DNA of 64,000 nt from Dokdonia sinensis (GTDB lineage: Bacteria; Bacteroidota; Bacteroidia; Flavobacteriales; Flavobacteriaceae). Made by a program: the position numbers and the translations under genes. The DNA lies in NCBI RefSeq assembly GCF_003688895.1, contig NZ_REFV01000007.1:155521-219520 (forward strand). The letters are read 5' to 3'. The notes beneath the pieces are model-generated. The model worked only from the letters and a program-made list of their open reading frames with translations. It was not told the origin of the DNA and ran no database searches. Shown one piece after another: positions 44,848-53,478 of this stretch. The first letter of the stretch is position 1, and the number at the start of each line of letters is the position of its first letter.

Positions 44848-45302
44848 TACTTTATGTCGTTAAGGTTAATTACTTTAGGCTTTTGCGCCTCTTGTCCGTG
44901 CTCTGCACCAACATAAACTTTTAAATTGCGAAACAATGCTGCACCTAATTTGTTTTTAGGAAGCATTCCTTTTACTGCATTTTCTACTAGACGCGTTGGG
45001 TCTTTCTCGTAAAGCTCTGTTGCTGTAAGACTACGTTGTCCACCTGGATAGCCTGTGTGACGGATATATGATTTTTCCGTCCACTTCTTTCCTGTCAAGT
45101 TGATTTTGTCTGCATTGATAACAACTACGTTATCACCACAATCAGCGTGAGGGGTAAAGTTCGTTTTGTACTTACCGCGTAGGAACTTAGCTACGATAGA
45201 AGACATACGACCTAGCGTTTGTCCGTCAGCATCTATCAAAACCCACTCCTTGTTTGCGGTAGCGGCGTTTGCTGATACTGTTTTGTAACTTAATGTATCC
45301 AC
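44847..45302 (-). CDS. rplM: 50S ribosomal protein L13
   Basis: L13 of 151 residues starting at a GTG (45302). The family features are WVLIDADGQTLGRMSSIVAKFLRGK, HADCGDNVVVINADKI and the MLPKNKLGAALFRNLKVY stretch near the end. GTG initiation of a ribosomal protein is uncommon and no alternative ATG fits the family N-terminus. A good promoter (TTG, 19 bases, TACTTTTG on the minus strand at 45383-45354) precedes it, with a small CCCGT/ACGGG hairpin in the leader (45334-45349). Confidence 0.96.
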   Translation of the reverse strand: MDTLSYKTVSANAATANKEWVLIDADGQTLGRMSSIVAKFLRGKYKTNFTPHADCGDNVVVINADKINLTGKKWTEKSYIRHTGYPGGQRSLTATELYEKDPTRLVENAVKGMLPKNKLGAALFRNLKVYVGAEHGQEAQKPKVINLNDIK

Positions 45303-45353
45303 ACTAAATAAATTTTAATTAAACATTCCATTTCCCGTCTAAAAACGGGTCTG

Positions 45354-45383
45354 CAAAAGTACGATTAATTCTTTACTGCGCAA
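45354..45383 (-). promoter_or_regulatory. Bacteroidota-type promoter of rplM-rpsI
   Basis: On the minus strand TTG (45383-45381), a 19-base spacer and TACTTTTG (45361-45354) match the TTG / TAnnTTTG consensus. The start codon is about 50 bases downstream. Confidence 0.72.
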
Positions 45384-45475
45384 ATACCCTAGGGATAATA
45401 TTTTACGTGTGTTTTAAGGTGTAAAAAATAGGGTATATATAAAGGACTAATAGAAGGGGTTATAATTTTGAATGT

Positions 45476-45492
45476 TACGCTTTCGCAAAAGC
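45476..45492. repeat. Near-match of the dispersed palindrome upstream of the DUF5916 gene
   Basis: TACGCTTTCGCAAAAGC, one base off the core (G to A), the same substitution as in the P450 copy. Confidence 0.75.
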
Positions 45493-45649
45493 AAAAAAAT
45501 GTTCCCACAACAGACGTCAGTTATTTAATCAAAAGTTAAAAAAATCTTAAAGGGCTTTATCGCTGTCACATCTCCCAAAAAAATAAGTCTCTTTATAAAA
45601 CCAAACAATCTAATTCCTAATCAAAACGACTCATCATCGCGGGTAAGGG

Positions 45650-45682
45650 AATCAGTAAACAACTTTTACGGGCTTACTGATT
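45650..45682 (+). other. Inverted repeat before the DUF5916 start
   Basis: Perfect nine-base arms AATCAGTAA / TTACTGATT with a 15-base loop end 13 bases before the ATG at 45696. It has no T run, so it is more likely an RNA structure near the ribosome site or an operator than a terminator. Confidence 0.55.
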
Positions 45683-45695
45683 AAAACGAACTATT

Positions 45696-48383
45696 ATGCC
45701 ATTCATCCATCAAAAACAATCAGTAATCCTTTTGTTATTGTTTGCTGTTACCACTTTCGCGAAAGCGCAAGACACCACCATCACCATCCAGCGACGTGTA
45801 TATACCACCGAGAGAATCGCTGGTGATGCCCCAAAAATAGACGGAAGCCTCACAGACCCCGCCTGGGATATTGTACCGTGGACCTCTGACTATACAGAGT
45901 TTGAACCAGACGTAGGTACACCACCTACACAGCAAACTAAGATGAAAATCACCTATGACGATAAGAACCTTTACGTCGCTTTCAAATGCTATGAGTCGGA
46001 TAAGACAAAACTAGAAAAAAGACTGGGGCGGCGGGATGATTTTCCGGGCGACTGGGTAGAATTTAATGTAGACAGTTACAATGATGATCGTACGGGATTT
46101 TCTTTTACGGCATCTGCATCTGGGGTAAAAGGAGATGAGTTTATTTCTGAAAATGGCAATTTTGACACCAGTTGGAACCCTATCTGGTATCTCGCTACCG
46201 CTGAGGATGATGAAGGCTGGACAGCAGAAATACGTATCCCTTTTAGTCAGTTGCGGTTTAGTGCAGAGCAGGAGCAGTTGTGGGGTATACAATCTACACG
46301 GCGCTACTTTGCAAATGAGGAACGCTCTACCTGGCAGCGATTACCGGCAAATCCTCCAGGATGGGTGAGTGAGTTTGGTGAGCTGCGTGGCATAAAAGGA
46401 ATAGAACCGCAGAAACAACTTGAAATTCAACCCTATATTTTGGGGCAGTATGACACCTTTGAAGCCCAGCCCGGAAACCCGTTTAGGGATGGGGATGATC
46501 TTATGGCAAATGCAGGCCTGGACGCAAAAATTGGAATAACAAATGATCTAACATTAGATCTTACAGTAAATCCAGATTTCGGTCAGGTAGATGCCGATCC
46601 AGGTGCAATCGCGCTAGACGGTTTTGAAATCTTCTTTCAGGAGCGACGTCCATTTTTCGTAGAGAATAAAAGTGTCTTTGATTTTAGAGTAGGTGGTGGG
46701 GCAGATAATGTGTTTTTCCCAAGACGAATAGGTCGCACGCCACAGGGCTTTACAACTACAAATGGCAGTCAAGGAGAATTTGAAGACTTTCCTAATAATA
46801 GTACTATTCTGGGTGCAGCAAAATTTAGCGGAAAGACAAAAGATGGATGGACCATAGGCGTTTTAGAGAGCGTCACCGCAAAGGAGTTTGCCGAGATCGA
46901 ATTAGATACCCGAGAAGAAGTGACGGAGCCATTGGGGGCTATAGAAGAGCTTGGGACTTCTCGAAAAGAACTCGTAGAGCCTCTTACAAACTACTTCGTA
47001 GGTCGTGTTCAAAAAGACTTTAACGACCGTAACTCTTTTGTAGGCGGGATTTTTACTGCAACCCATCGCAATATGGAGCCAGAGGTTTCCTTCCTGCATA
47101 CTCAGGCTTATACGGGTGGACTAGACTTTCGTCATAACTGGCGGGACCGTAAATACTACGTAGAGGGTCGCGGTATCTTGAGTCGTGTAAATGGAAGTCC
47201 AGAAGCCATCGCTACTACTCAAACTAACATTACACACCTTTTTCAACGTGTAGATGCAGATCATCTAGAAGTAGATGAGACACGTACAGATCTTACAGGT
47301 ATGGGCGGTAATTTTGAGATAGGTCGCGGGCGCGGAAAATGGCAATATAATCTAGGCGGGAATTTTAGGACTCCAGAACTAGAGCTCAATGATATTGGGT
47401 TCTTGAGACAGGCAGACCAAATCAGGCAGTTCTCAAGTATCAGGCGATTTTGGAACAATTCTACTTCCTGGTACCGTCAGGCAAGTGTAGGTGTAGAACA
47501 ATTTACAGAGTTTGATTTTCAAGGAAATTATAACCGTATTCAGTATGAAGGAAGAGCAGAGATCAATTGGAAAAATAACTGGTTTACTGAGATAGGTGGT
47601 GCACATAAACCCCGTATCCTTATTAACTCGTTTTTAAGAGGCGGGCCTCGCTGGAGATTTAATGAGGAGAATTTTTATTTTGCAGCGGTAGGTACAGATC
47701 AGCGTAAGAAATTTAGTGCAGTTGGTGTTTACGTAAATTCGCAGGCAAAACAGAACAATTTCTCTTTTATCCAGTATGAACTTCGGTTCAATTACCAGCC
47801 GCTGGATGCTTTAAGTCTTAACCTTTCTACAAATTATCAAGTAAATCCCAATCGAACACAATATGTATCTCAGCAGGCTTATGCTCCAGCCCAATTTGGG
47901 ACGCGTTACATTACAGGAGAAATAGATCAGGAAACCTTAAGTGCAACTTTGAGGGTGAATTATAATATTAATCCTAACCTAACAATACAGTATTATGCGC
48001 AACCCTTTATCGCAAAGGGAACATACTCAAACTTTAATTATGTTACTGATAGTACTAATGAGGATCTTAATAAGCGTGTAGCTTTTTATGGAGATGATCA
48101 AATAAGCGCGGTAGATGGAGGATTTGCGATAGATGAAAATAGGGATGGAATGACAGATTATTCCTTTGGGAATCCGGATTTTAATTTTGTACAGTTCCGT
48201 TCTAATCTTGTGGCGCGTTGGGAATACATTCCTGGCTCCGAGTTGTTTTTGGTTTGGTCACAAGGTATCGAAGGGCTAGGAACCTCGGACGAAAGTCTAT
48301 TTAACGCTGCAGACTCTCAGATATTAGGTCAACAAATTCGGAATACGTTTGTAATAAAGTGGGCGTATCGATTTGTGTTGTAG
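45696..48383 (+). CDS. DUF5916 outer-membrane protein with N-terminal CBM9-like domain
   Basis: Secreted protein of 895 residues. The signal peptide ends FAKA-Q, with the cleavage site encoded by the dispersed palindrome. A beta-sandwich domain resembling carbohydrate-binding family 9 follows (about 40-215: APKIDGSLTDPAWD, MKITYDDKNLYVAFKCYE, EIRIPFSQLRF). The remaining 650 residues are the DUF5916 barrel (VNPDFGQVDADPGAIALDGFE is typical) and end with an aromatic strand NTFVIKWAYRFVL. The function is unknown, though such proteins are common in marine Flavobacteria. It stands as a single gene. Confidence 0.87.
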   Translation: MPFIHQKQSVILLLLFAVTTFAKAQDTTITIQRRVYTTERIAGDAPKIDGSLTDPAWDIVPWTSDYTEFEPDVGTPPTQQTKMKITYDDKNLYVAFKCYESDKTKLEKRLGRRDDFPGDWVEFNVDSYNDDRTGFSFTASASGVKGDEFISENGNFDTSWNPIWYLATAEDDEGWTAEIRIPFSQLRFSAEQEQLWGIQSTRRYFANEERSTWQRLPANPPGWVSEFGELRGIKGIEPQKQLEIQPYILGQYDTFEAQPGNPFRDGDDLMANAGLDAKIGITNDLTLDLTVNPDFGQVDADPGAIALDGFEIFFQERRPFFVENKSVFDFRVGGGADNVFFPRRIGRTPQGFTTTNGSQGEFEDFPNNSTILGAAKFSGKTKDGWTIGVLESVTAKEFAEIELDTREEVTEPLGAIEELGTSRKELVEPLTNYFVGRVQKDFNDRNSFVGGIFTATHRNMEPEVSFLHTQAYTGGLDFRHNWRDRKYYVEGRGILSRVNGSPEAIATTQTNITHLFQRVDADHLEVDETRTDLTGMGGNFEIGRGRGKWQYNLGGNFRTPELELNDIGFLRQADQIRQFSSIRRFWNNSTSWYRQASVGVEQFTEFDFQGNYNRIQYEGRAEINWKNNWFTEIGGAHKPRILINSFLRGGPRWRFNEENFYFAAVGTDQRKKFSAVGVYVNSQAKQNNFSFIQYELRFNYQPLDALSLNLSTNYQVNPNRTQYVSQQAYAPAQFGTRYITGEIDQETLSATLRVNYNINPNLTIQYYAQPFIAKGTYSNFNYVTDSTNEDLNKRVAFYGDDQISAVDGGFAIDENRDGMTDYSFGNPDFNFVQFRSNLVARWEYIPGSELFLVWSQGIEGLGTSDESLFNAADSQILGQQIRNTFVIKWAYRFVL
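45754..45765. repeat. Dispersed palindrome, 12-bp core, forming a second signal-peptide cleavage site
   Basis: CTTTCGCGAAAG is read in frame as TFAKAQ at the end of the DUF5916 signal peptide, parallel to the SPOR protein at 20117-20132. Confidence 0.88.
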
Positions 48384-48494
48384 GAATCTCTTTGTGAGTG
48401 CATTGCGGTTAAATTTTTTTGTGGTTTTTTACTAGATGCTAATCTCTTTTCTTAAAAACACTAAATTTCTGCCTTTAGTTTTATCATATACTGT

Positions 48495-48502
48495 TATGTT
48501 TG
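48495..48502 (+). promoter_or_regulatory. Candidate -7 box TATGTTTG before the lipocalin-like lipoprotein gene
   Basis: Perfect TAnnTTTG match, 22 bases before the start codon at 48525. Confidence 0.5.
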
Positions 48503-48524
48503 CGGCGTAACCAAAAAAATAATT

Positions 48525-48998
48525 ATGAAAAATGTATTTATGGCACTTTGTGTGGTGTTTTTATTAGGGTCTTGTGGTAGTGATGATGATGCATCTCAAG
48601 CAAATGCTGGACTTGAAGGAAGTTGGGAATTAACGGCTTACACACTTGCCGCTCCTCAAGATCTTAATGGAGATGGAGAGCCGTCTACAGATGTTCTTGA
48701 AGAATTACCTTGTTTTGATGCAGCCATTACTTTTAGAGGAGATGGTTCATTTACTTCAACAACGGATGGATTTGATGTTGAGATAGATGTCAATAGTGGA
48801 ACATTTTTCATTGTATGTGGTAATCCTACTTCATTAGATGGTACTTGGTCTCTAGATGGTGATGTACTCACGACTGTTTCAGAGGGTGAAACGGATAGTG
48901 CTGAAATAGATTTAGATGGGAACACCTTCTCTTTTGACGATGAAGCGGCTGCAAACGATACTATGGTATCAGGACGGTTTACTTTTACCCGTCAATAA
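48525..48998 (+). CDS. Small lipocalin-like lipoprotein
   Basis: Lipoprotein of 157 residues with lipobox VFLLGSC (Cys17) followed by an Asp-rich linker (GSDDDAS). The mature part has eight or so short strands with paired motifs EGSWELTAYTL, ITFRGDGSFTST, DGTWSLDGDVLTTV and SGRFTFTRQ, the pattern of lipocalin-like domains (DUF4923/DUF5004 type) in Bacteroidota. The Asp after the lipid cysteine region may favour surface export in this phylum. Function unknown. A strong terminator follows at once. Confidence 0.82.
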   Translation: MKNVFMALCVVFLLGSCGSDDDASQANAGLEGSWELTAYTLAAPQDLNGDGEPSTDVLEELPCFDAAITFRGDGSFTSTTDGFDVEIDVNSGTFFIVCGNPTSLDGTWSLDGDVLTTVSEGETDSAEIDLDGNTFSFDDEAAANDTMVSGRFTFTRQ

Positions 48999-49014
48999 TA
49001 TTTTGTAAAATGTG

Positions 49015-49053
49015 AAAACCCGAGTAAGCTTAAGTGGCCTACTCGGGTTTTTT
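49015..49053. terminator. Intrinsic terminator of the lipoprotein gene
   Basis: Perfect twelve-base stem AAAACCCGAGTA / TACTCGGGTTTT with a T run; it also faces the convergent terC gene. Confidence 0.93.
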
Positions 49054-49060
49054 GTTTTTT

Positions 49061-49078
49061 ACGCTTTCGCGAAAGCGT
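49061..49078. repeat. Dispersed palindrome touching the TerC stop codon
   Basis: Exact ACGCTTTCGCGAAAGCGT; its last base is the third base of the TAA stop of the TerC gene (minus strand). It sits between that stop and the lipoprotein terminator. Confidence 0.93.
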
Positions 49079-49899
49079 TATTCCTTCACCTTTTCCACGA
49101 TTTTATCAGCTACTGCTTTCTGCTTCAGTAAATTCTTTTGATATCTTCCCTGAACAATATCTATGAGTACAAGAACGATAATCACAAAGTAAAAAGTTGT
49201 TTTGCTCATAGGCGTGACAGGATTCCCAAAAAGAGTCAAGTGTGCGAGATGTCCACCCTCAGAGAGTAACATAATACCAACTATGAGCAGGATGAATAAC
49301 CCTAATACTTCATACATCTTGTTCTTCTTGAGGAAATTTGCAACCTTGTCTGCAAGTACGATCATCATCACACCCCCTGCGATTATAGCGATAGACATTA
49401 AGATAATCTGACCTGTAAATTCCATATGGCTTGTAAGTGCCATAGCGCTTAAAATAGAGTCAAAAGAAAAAACAAGGTTCATAATCACAATCCAAGTAAT
49501 AATCTTTCCTATGGAGGCCTTAGAAGGCTCGATCTCTGCGTGCTCTTTCATCAACATCATATGCCATATTTCTTTAATGGCCGTGTAAATGATAAAAACA
49601 CCTCCTCCTAATACGATCACACTATGAATATTAAAGGAAAATTCAATCACGCTATTATCGTGTAAAGAAGCAAATGGATCTTGAAAATACTGTATGAGAG
49701 ACATCAAGGCAAAGAGGAGTACAATACGCAATACGATAGCTAGACCAACGCCAAGTTTACGTACATAGCTCTGCTTGTCCTCTGGTGCTTTTTTAGACTC
49801 AAGAGAGATATATAATAGGTTGTCAAAGCCCAATACGACCTGAAGTAAAATGAGCATAAATAGCGTAAATAAACTCTCAATGGTAAAAAGTCCTTCCAT
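49078..49899 (-). CDS. TerC-family integral membrane protein
   Basis: Membrane protein of 273 residues with seven or eight helices. TerC-family marks are QVVLGFDNLLYISL (about 21-34) and the internal repeat MNLVFSFDSILSAMAL (about 136-151), each with the conserved Asp in a helix thought to bind a metal ion. Relatives take part in tellurite resistance or manganese export (Alx/MeeF). No ter genes are nearby, so a metal-homeostasis role is likelier than tellurite resistance. It follows polA on the same strand with 53 bases between. Confidence 0.88.
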   Translation of the reverse strand: MEGLFTIESLFTLFMLILLQVVLGFDNLLYISLESKKAPEDKQSYVRKLGVGLAIVLRIVLLFALMSLIQYFQDPFASLHDNSVIEFSFNIHSVIVLGGGVFIIYTAIKEIWHMMLMKEHAEIEPSKASIGKIITWIVIMNLVFSFDSILSAMALTSHMEFTGQIILMSIAIIAGGVMMIVLADKVANFLKKNKMYEVLGLFILLIVGIMLLSEGGHLAHLTLFGNPVTPMSKTTFYFVIIVLVLIDIVQGRYQKNLLKQKAVADKIVEKVKE

Positions 49900-49952
49900 A
49901 TTGTTCTGATTAATTCGTGTTTTTTAAATTTTCTCAATGATTGAAAACTTAC

Positions 49953-52802
49953 TTAATGTGCTTCTAGCCAGTTCTGCCCTAGTCCGACCTCGACATCTAG
50001 TGGTACGGTCATTTTGTAGGCAGCTTCCATTTCGGACTTGATGAGTTTCTTCATTGTGTCTAATTCATCATTAGGTACGTCAAAAACAAGTTCATCGTGT
50101 ACTTGTAGTAGCATCTTTGTTTTGTAATCGCTATTTTCTAGTTTCTCAAAAATATTGATCATCGCGATCTTAATAATGTCTGCAGCGCTTCCTTGTATGG
50201 GTGCGTTTACCGCGTTACGCTCTGCTGCGCCTCGTACTACTGCGTTGCCTGAGTTGATGCCATTGAGATAACGGCGACGATCTAAAACTGTTTTTACATA
50301 TCCATTCTCACGAGCAAGCTCCACTTGCTCACTCATATAATTACGCAGTTTTGGGTAGGTTTTATAATAGGTGTCTATGAGTTCTTTTGCTTCGCTTCGA
50401 GATAAATCTGTTTGATTAGATAACCCAAACGCTGATACTCCATATATAATCCCAAAGTTTACGGTTTTTGCATTACTACGTTGCTCACGGGTTACTTCCT
50501 CTAGTGGGACGTTAAAAACTCGTGAAGCGGTAGATGCGTGAATATCTTCTCCATCTGTAAATGCTTTTATCATCGTGTCTTCCTCACTCAAGGCTGCAAT
50601 GATTCTCAGTTCTATCTGCGAGTAATCTGCTGCGAGTAAGGTGTGGTTTTCATCTCGTGGGACAAATGCTTTTCGCACCTGGCGACCGCGTTCTGTACGT
50701 ATGGGGATATTCTGTAGGTTTGGGTTGTTTGAACTTAAGCGTCCTGTTGCTGCTACGGTTTGCATATAATCTGTGTGCACACGACCATCTGCAGCGACTT
50801 GTTCGGGTAAAGCATCTACGTAAGTCGATTTTAATTTTGAGAGACCACGATAGTCTAAAACTTTCTGGATGATGGGGTGATCCTTAGCGAGATAGGAGAG
50901 CACATCCTCTGCAGTGGAGTATTGACCCGTTTTAGTTTTTTTAGGTTTGTCTACCAGCTTCATTTTATCAAAAAGGATTTCCCCCAATTGCTTGGGTGAA
51001 CCTATATTGAATTCTTCTCCTGCTTCCGCAAAAATTTCCGAAGTCAGTCGCTCGATATCGGAATTTAAATCTCCAGAAAGGCTATTTAAGAAATCCACAT
51101 CAAGATTGATACCTTCAACTTCCATAGCAGCTAGTACTCGCAAAAGTGGTATTTCTATCTCATCAAATAACTTACGAGTCCCTGCTTCTTCTAGCTCCTT
51201 TTCAAAGTGCTGCTTGAGCTGCAGGGTAATATCTGCATCCTCCACGGCATATTCTGTTTGCTCCTCGATGGGAACATCGCGCATCGACTTCTGGTTCTTT
51301 CCTTTTTTTCCGATGAGGTCCGTAATAGAAACGGGCGTATAGTTAAGGTAGGTTTCGGCCAGCACGTCCATATTATGACGCATATCTGGATTGATGAGGT
51401 AATGCGCGAGCATAGTGTCAAAGAGTTTTCCTTTGACTTTTATATTGTATTTGGCGAGTACCTTGATGTCATATTTGAGGTTCTGTCCAATCTTCTCAAT
51501 ATCTGCCGATTCAAAAAATGGTCGTAACTCTTCTATTAATTCTTGAGCTTCATCTTTAGATTCTGGAAAAGGGATATAAAATCCTTTACCTGCTTCCCAA
51601 GAAAATGCGATACCCACAAGTTCTGCCACGAGCGGGTCTAGTCCTGTTGTTTCGGTGTCAAAACAGACAGAAGGTTGTTGCATTATATTTTGAAGAAAAA
51701 GCTTTCGCGATAGCGGACTATCTACCTTCTGATAAAAGTGCTGGGTATCTTTTATAGTCTTACGGGTAGACGCATCTGCCACGGTAGCTGCAGTTGCTCC
51801 GTCATCACCTCCGAAGAGTGAAAACTGTCCAGCACCGGCATTACTCGTCGCAGCTTTTTTAGCCGAAGGTGTAGAGGATACCTGCGTTCCTTGGTCTGCC
51901 TCGCCAGAAAATATCTTTACAAACTGATCCTTCATACGGCGGAATTCCAGCTCGTCAAATTTTTTGGCAACTGCCTCTGCATCGGGCTCAGAGAGTTCGT
52001 AATCTTTTGCATTAAACTTCACGTCACAATCCAGCATTATAGTGGCGAGTTGTTTAGAAAGTAGGCCTAGCTCAGCATTTGCAATGACCTTTTCCTTCAT
52101 CTTGCCTTTGAGCTTGTCTGTATTCTCAAGCAAGCCTTCCATTGAGCCAAATTCCTTGATGAATTTTTTTGCCGTTTTATCTCCAACCCCTGGAAGTCCA
52201 GGGATATTATCTGAGGCGTCACCCATCATCCCTAGGTAGTCTATTACTTGTAGTGGGCTGTCAACTTCAAAGCGTTTTTGAACTTCTGGAATTCCCCAGA
52301 TCTCAATACCATTACCCATACGCGCGGGTTTGTACATAAAGATGTTTTCAGAAACGAGCTGCGCATAGTCTTTATCTGGAGTCACCATATAAACCTTAAA
52401 GCCTTCTTCTTCGGCTTGTTTTGAGAGCGTGCCTATCAGGTCGTCTGCTTCGACACCTTCTCGCTCTATGATGGGGATGTGCATTGCCTTAAGAATTTCC
52501 TGTATATGAGGTATCGCTATGCGTATCGCTTCTGGAGTCTCGTCTCTGTTTGCTTTGTAATCCTCAAAAGCTTCGACTCTAGCAGAGCTTCCTCCTTTAT
52601 CAAAGGCCACGGCAAGATGGTCAGGTCGCTCTCTTTTTATAACGTCAAAAAGACTATTTGTAAACCCCATTATGGCACTCACATCCATTCCCGAACTGGT
52701 AATTCTGGGGTTTTTTATAAGCGCATAGTAGCCTCTAAAAATGAGCGCGTATGCATCTAGTAGGAAGAGTCTTTTCTGGGTATTTTCGGTAGTGTTAGTC
52801 AC
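49953..52802 (-). CDS. polA: DNA polymerase I
   Basis: Family A polymerase of 949 residues read from a GTG. The 5' nuclease domain (about 1-300) starts RLFLLDAYALIFRGYYAL. An active-looking proofreading domain follows (VCFDTETTGLDP, about 377-388), so 3'-5' exonuclease residues are retained. The polymerase domain has motif A DYSQIELRIIAAL, motif B NAKTVNFGIIYG and motif C QVHDELVFDV. A mutated dispersed palindrome encodes PLSRKLF at about 361-367, exactly in the linker between the two nuclease domains. It serves repair and Okazaki fragment processing. Confidence 0.97.
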   Translation of the reverse strand: MTNTTENTQKRLFLLDAYALIFRGYYALIKNPRITSSGMDVSAIMGFTNSLFDVIKRERPDHLAVAFDKGGSSARVEAFEDYKANRDETPEAIRIAIPHIQEILKAMHIPIIEREGVEADDLIGTLSKQAEEEGFKVYMVTPDKDYAQLVSENIFMYKPARMGNGIEIWGIPEVQKRFEVDSPLQVIDYLGMMGDASDNIPGLPGVGDKTAKKFIKEFGSMEGLLENTDKLKGKMKEKVIANAELGLLSKQLATIMLDCDVKFNAKDYELSEPDAEAVAKKFDELEFRRMKDQFVKIFSGEADQGTQVSSTPSAKKAATSNAGAGQFSLFGGDDGATAATVADASTRKTIKDTQHFYQKVDSPLSRKLFLQNIMQQPSVCFDTETTGLDPLVAELVGIAFSWEAGKGFYIPFPESKDEAQELIEELRPFFESADIEKIGQNLKYDIKVLAKYNIKVKGKLFDTMLAHYLINPDMRHNMDVLAETYLNYTPVSITDLIGKKGKNQKSMRDVPIEEQTEYAVEDADITLQLKQHFEKELEEAGTRKLFDEIEIPLLRVLAAMEVEGINLDVDFLNSLSGDLNSDIERLTSEIFAEAGEEFNIGSPKQLGEILFDKMKLVDKPKKTKTGQYSTAEDVLSYLAKDHPIIQKVLDYRGLSKLKSTYVDALPEQVAADGRVHTDYMQTVAATGRLSSNNPNLQNIPIRTERGRQVRKAFVPRDENHTLLAADYSQIELRIIAALSEEDTMIKAFTDGEDIHASTASRVFNVPLEEVTREQRSNAKTVNFGIIYGVSAFGLSNQTDLSRSEAKELIDTYYKTYPKLRNYMSEQVELARENGYVKTVLDRRRYLNGINSGNAVVRGAAERNAVNAPIQGSAADIIKIAMINIFEKLENSDYKTKMLLQVHDELVFDVPNDELDTMKKLIKSEMEAAYKMTVPLDVEVGLGQNWLEAH
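51701..51715. repeat. Near-match of the dispersed palindrome inside polA
   Basis: GCTTTCGCGATAGCG, one base off the core (A to T), read on the minus strand as LSRK in the linker between 5' nuclease and proofreading domains. Confidence 0.75.
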
Positions 52803-52820
52803 AGATGGAAGTTTTTTACT

Positions 52821-52860
52821 CGCTTTTGCGATTTATCCTGAGCTTGTCTCAATAAAAGCG
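52821..52860. repeat. Long split form of the dispersed palindrome upstream of polA
   Basis: CGCTTTTGCG, then ATTTATCCTGAGCTTGTCTC and AATAAAAGCG; same orientation as 10333-10380, with decayed arms. It lies between the polA start and the next gene. Confidence 0.8.
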
Positions 52861-52950
52861 AACAATGCTAAAAACCAAATGTAAGAAGACCTATGGACAA
52901 ATGATAGGCGTGTTGATAAATACTAAATCTTAAAAACGAAGTAATAGTAT

Positions 52951-53478
52951 TCAGAACCTCTCCTCATCATATTGTTTGAGCTCATCTTCTATCTCGTCCT
53001 TAAGGTCCAGGTCACCCACTACGCGGTTGAGCTCGTGACTTATCCAGATGAGAACAATTATAACTGGTGTGATTACTGGAAGAGCGTACCAGAAATCGAA
53101 ATCGTCTACATAATCCTGCTGGAAATTAATTACACCAAAAAATTGGAATAGAAACATCACAAGAGGGATCAGAATAGCCCATTTCCACCAATCTCGAGAT
53201 GAAATAAACCATAACATTGTGATCAATATAAATGTAAGTTTAGTTACCACGGCGTGTACAAAAGCTTGCACATTTACAAAGCCTCCACCGTTTATTTTAA
53301 AAAAAGGAGTTTCCCAGACGCTAGATTCTTGTGGTGCGTACTTGTACAGGTAAAATAAAAAAGGAGTGATTGCCAGTAAAATGGCAATCACTCCTCCAAA
53401 AATTAAACGTGACCTTCTATCCGTTTGGTGGGACTTGATAGTTCTTTTTGTCGATTTTGGTTTCATTTGGGGCAGCAT
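52951..53478 (-). CDS. Hypothetical membrane protein with three or four helices
   Basis: Protein of 175 residues, not recognised. A basic N-terminus (KPKSTKRTIKSHQTDRRSR) precedes one helix (LIFGGVIAILLAITPFLFYLY), two adjacent helices around 72-113 (LTFILITMLWFIS, WAILIPLVMFLFQFFG) and a last one (ITPVIIVLIWISHEL); the C-terminus is acidic. It may start at ATG 53478 or 53466, and either way its first 17-21 codons overlap, in another frame, the 41-residue secreted peptide encoded just upstream. No domain can be named and no partner is evident. Confidence 0.7.
   Translation of the reverse strand: MLPQMKPKSTKRTIKSHQTDRRSRLIFGGVIAILLAITPFLFYLYKYAPQESSVWETPFFKINGGGFVNVQAFVHAVVTKLTFILITMLWFISSRDWWKWAILIPLVMFLFQFFGVINFQQDYVDDFDFWYALPVITPVIIVLIWISHELNRVVGDLDLKDEIEDELKQYDEERF

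Larger units (their letters stand above)
45303..45695. other. 393-bp divergent intergenic region upstream of rplM and the DUF5916 gene
   Basis: No open frame or RNA gene is evident. It contains the rplM promoter and leader hairpin on the minus strand, a near-copy of the dispersed palindrome (45476-45492) and an inverted repeat just before the DUF5916 start. The rest is A/T-rich with nothing recognised. Confidence 0.75.
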
